DNA of 64,000 nucleotides, taken from assembly GCF_001426745.1 (NCBI RefSeq), contig NZ_LMFI01000010.1, positions 1,474,652-1,538,651 of the forward strand, in the 5' to 3' direction. The notes under the pieces are model-generated. The model saw nothing but the letters and a program-made list of their open reading frames with translations. It was not told where the DNA came from and ran no database searches. The translations under genes were made by a program, and so were the position numbers. The stretch is from Nocardioides sp. Root140 (GTDB taxonomy: Bacteria; Actinomycetota; Actinomycetes; Propionibacteriales; Nocardioidaceae). Below, in pieces: positions 62,779 to 64,000 of the stretch (position 1 is its first letter; each line of letters opens with the position of its first letter).

Positions 62779-63542
62779 CCCCGTTGTTCTGGCGTGAGTC
62801 GTTCATCGTCTTCCGCCGCCAGATCCGCATGAACCTGCGCAACCCCGCGTGGGTGCTGATTGGCGTGCTCCAGCCGGTGCTCTACCTCGTGCTGTTCGGC
62901 CCGTTGCTCAAGCCGCTGGTCGCGCAGTTCGACCTGCCCACCGACAATCCCTACACGTTCCTGGTGCCCGGCCTGCTGGTGCAGCTGGGCATGTTCGGGG
63001 CGTTCTTCGCCGGCTTCGGCCTGATCGCCGAGTGGCGTGAGGGCGTCGTCGAGGCGGAGCGCGTCACGCCGGCCAGCCGTACGGCGCTGCTCGTCGGCCG
63101 CCTGATGCGTGACCTGCTGCAGCTGCTGGTGCAGGCGCTGATCCTGATCGGCCTCGGCTTCTGGATGGGCATGCGGGCACCGTTCGCCGGAGTGGTCGTG
63201 GGCGTCGTGCTCACCCTCTGTGTGGGTGGCGCCTGTGCGGCGGCGTCCAACGCGCTGGCCCTGACCACTAAGAGCGAAGACGTCATGGCGCCGCTGATCA
63301 ACATGATCATGATGCCGGTGCTGCTGCTCTCCGGAATCATGCTGCCGATGACGCTCGGCCCGTCGTGGCTCGAGCGGATCAGCGACTTCATGCCGTTCCG
63401 CTGGATCACCGACGCCGTGCGCGACACGTTCGTCGGCGACCTCGGCACCTCGGCCATGGCCTGGGGTGTGGGCTGGGCGGCGCTGCTGTTCGTGCTCGCT
63501 CTGTGGTGGGGCACCAACGTGTTCCGCAAGGAGAACGCCTGA
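62775..63542 (+). CDS. ABC-2 type permease (DrrB-like)
   Basis: 255 residues, six membrane helices. The DrrB patterns RRQIRMNLRNPAWVLIGVLQPVLYLVLFGPLL at the start and FMPFRWITDAVRDTFVGDLGTSAMAWG near the end are present. Forms the membrane pore with the preceding ATPase. Followed by a repeat-filled gap. Confidence 0.95.
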   Translation: MTPLFWRESFIVFRRQIRMNLRNPAWVLIGVLQPVLYLVLFGPLLKPLVAQFDLPTDNPYTFLVPGLLVQLGMFGAFFAGFGLIAEWREGVVEAERVTPASRTALLVGRLMRDLLQLLVQALILIGLGFWMGMRAPFAGVVVGVVLTLCVGGACAAASNALALTTKSEDVMAPLINMIMMPVLLLSGIMLPMTLGPSWLERISDFMPFRWITDAVRDTFVGDLGTSAMAWGVGWAALLFVLALWWGTNVFRKENA

Positions 63543-63649
63543 CCTGTCGCCAGTTCCGATCGATCCGTCGTGAGCTTTGATCGACCTGTCGCCAGTTCCG
63601 CGCTCCCGGGCAGAACTGGCGACAGGTCAGTCAGAACTGGCGACGGGTC
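63541..63649. repeat. Multi-copy inverted/direct repeat block
   Basis: GACCTGTCGCCAGTT occurs at 63541-63555 and 63583-63597 (42 bases apart); its complement AACTGGCGACAGGTC at 63614-63628 and a one-mismatch copy at 63635-63649. Two copies forward, two reverse. No gene in 63543-63759. Confidence 0.85.
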
Positions 63650-63664
63650 GACGAGGCGTGAGGG

Positions 63665-63701
63665 TTGACAGATCGCACTGTACAAAGCATCCTGTTTTGT
63701 A
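63665..63701 (+). promoter_or_regulatory. alkB promoter region with short inverted repeat
   Basis: TTGACA (-35 like) at 63665-63670; TACAAA (63681) and TTTGTA (63696) flank a 9-base spacer, a possible regulator site. No clear -10. Confidence 0.45.
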
Positions 63702-63759
63702 AAGCGACGCCGATCACACGACACATTCGACCACGGCGTCCCTTACGAGGAGGCTCGCC

Positions 63760-64000
63760 ATGGCGATCAGGACAGCAGGAACGGTTCCCGACGGATCCAC
63801 CGAGGTGTGGCGCGACAAGAAGCGCCACCTCTGGCTGATCGGCCTGGTCGTGCCCTCCCTGGCCCTGGTTGCGATCGGCATCTTCACGCTGACCGAGTTC
63901 ACCCCGATCCTGTGGCTCGGCCCGATCATCATCCTCGTCGTCGTGCCGGCGATCGACCTGCTCACCGGTCTGGACCGGTCGAACCCGCCGGACGACGTGA
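63760..64000 (+). CDS. alkB: Alkane 1-monooxygenase AlkB (5' part)
   Basis: First 80 codons, continuing beyond the window. ATG 63760, GAGGAGG upstream. TEVWRDKKRHLWLIGLVVPSL and LGPIIILVVVPAIDLLTGLDRSNPP match the N terminus of AlkB: first helices and the DRSNPP loop. The histidine boxes lie downstream. AlkB hydroxylates alkanes with a di-iron centre and rubredoxin; downstream rubredoxins cannot be seen. Identification is based on N-terminal similarity I recognise. Confidence 0.85.
   Translation, partial: MAIRTAGTVPDGSTEVWRDKKRHLWLIGLVVPSLALVAIGIFTLTEFTPILWLGPIIILVVVPAIDLLTGLDRSNPPDDV

Overview
The window is the replication-origin neighbourhood of a high-G+C actinobacterial chromosome. Gene order (cca / DUF6049 / murJ / sigM / trxB-trxA // parB-parA-rsmG-jag-yidC-yidD-rnpA-rpmH / dnaA-dnaN-gnd-recF-DUF721-gyrB-gyrA-DUF3566 / tRNA-Ile, tRNA-Ala // ppiA-rhomboid-crgA-DUF881-pknB-pbpA-rodA-pstP-fhaB-fhaA-tRNA-Leu) and protein style point to Propionibacteriales, most likely Nocardioides or a close relative. 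This is inference from family knowledge; no database search was run.

Layout. 1-11.3 kb: a partial CCA-adding enzyme on the minus strand, then an envelope/redox block (DUF6049, MurJ, a separate pseudokinase with an extracellular sugar-binding-like domain, ECF sigma factor, anti-sigma factor, TrxB, TrxA), a GNAT acetyltransferase and a PlsC-type acyltransferase. 11.3-16.7 kb: minus-strand ori-proximal cluster from rpmH to parB, carrying two strong and two weak ParB sites and ending in two long perfect palindromes. 16.7-29.4 kb: origin candidate regions on both sides of dnaA, then dnaN, gnd, recF, gyrB, gyrA and two tRNAs. 29.5-37.6 kb: mostly accessory or envelope genes, including a broken LPXTG repeat protein, a TetR/SnoaL-like pair with a clear operator, a lipoprotein, SURF1, DUF3817, a repeat/'sunset'-type membrane protein, cyclophilin and rhomboid. 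38-47 kb: growth and division control (CrgA with a duplicated hairpin, DUF881, PknB, PBP, RodA, PstP, FhaB, FhaA). 47.2-64 kb: variable genes including a small lower-G+C island with a metalloprotease and a lipoprotein, a SigE-type sigma/anti-sigma pair, VanZ-like, nitroreductase, SRPBCC, an MmpL/TetR pair, malic enzyme, PadR, a DrrAB-type ABC exporter, and the start of an AlkB-type alkane monooxygenase.

How it works together. The origin genes are flanked by two halves of a peptidoglycan control circuit. MurJ and its detached pseudokinase lie on one side; PknB, PstP, FhaB and FhaA lie on the other. In mycobacteria the pseudokinase is fused to MurJ (MviN) and recruits FhaA once phosphorylated, so the same circuit may be built here from separate proteins. 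The thioredoxin pair has a promoter matching the SigR/SigH consensus overlapping the end of the upstream anti-sigma gene. Outside the genes the most unusual content is a set of long inverted repeats in gene-free gaps. Several share a nested layout (short outer arm, symmetric mismatch loop, 9-13 bp inner arm) although their sequences differ.
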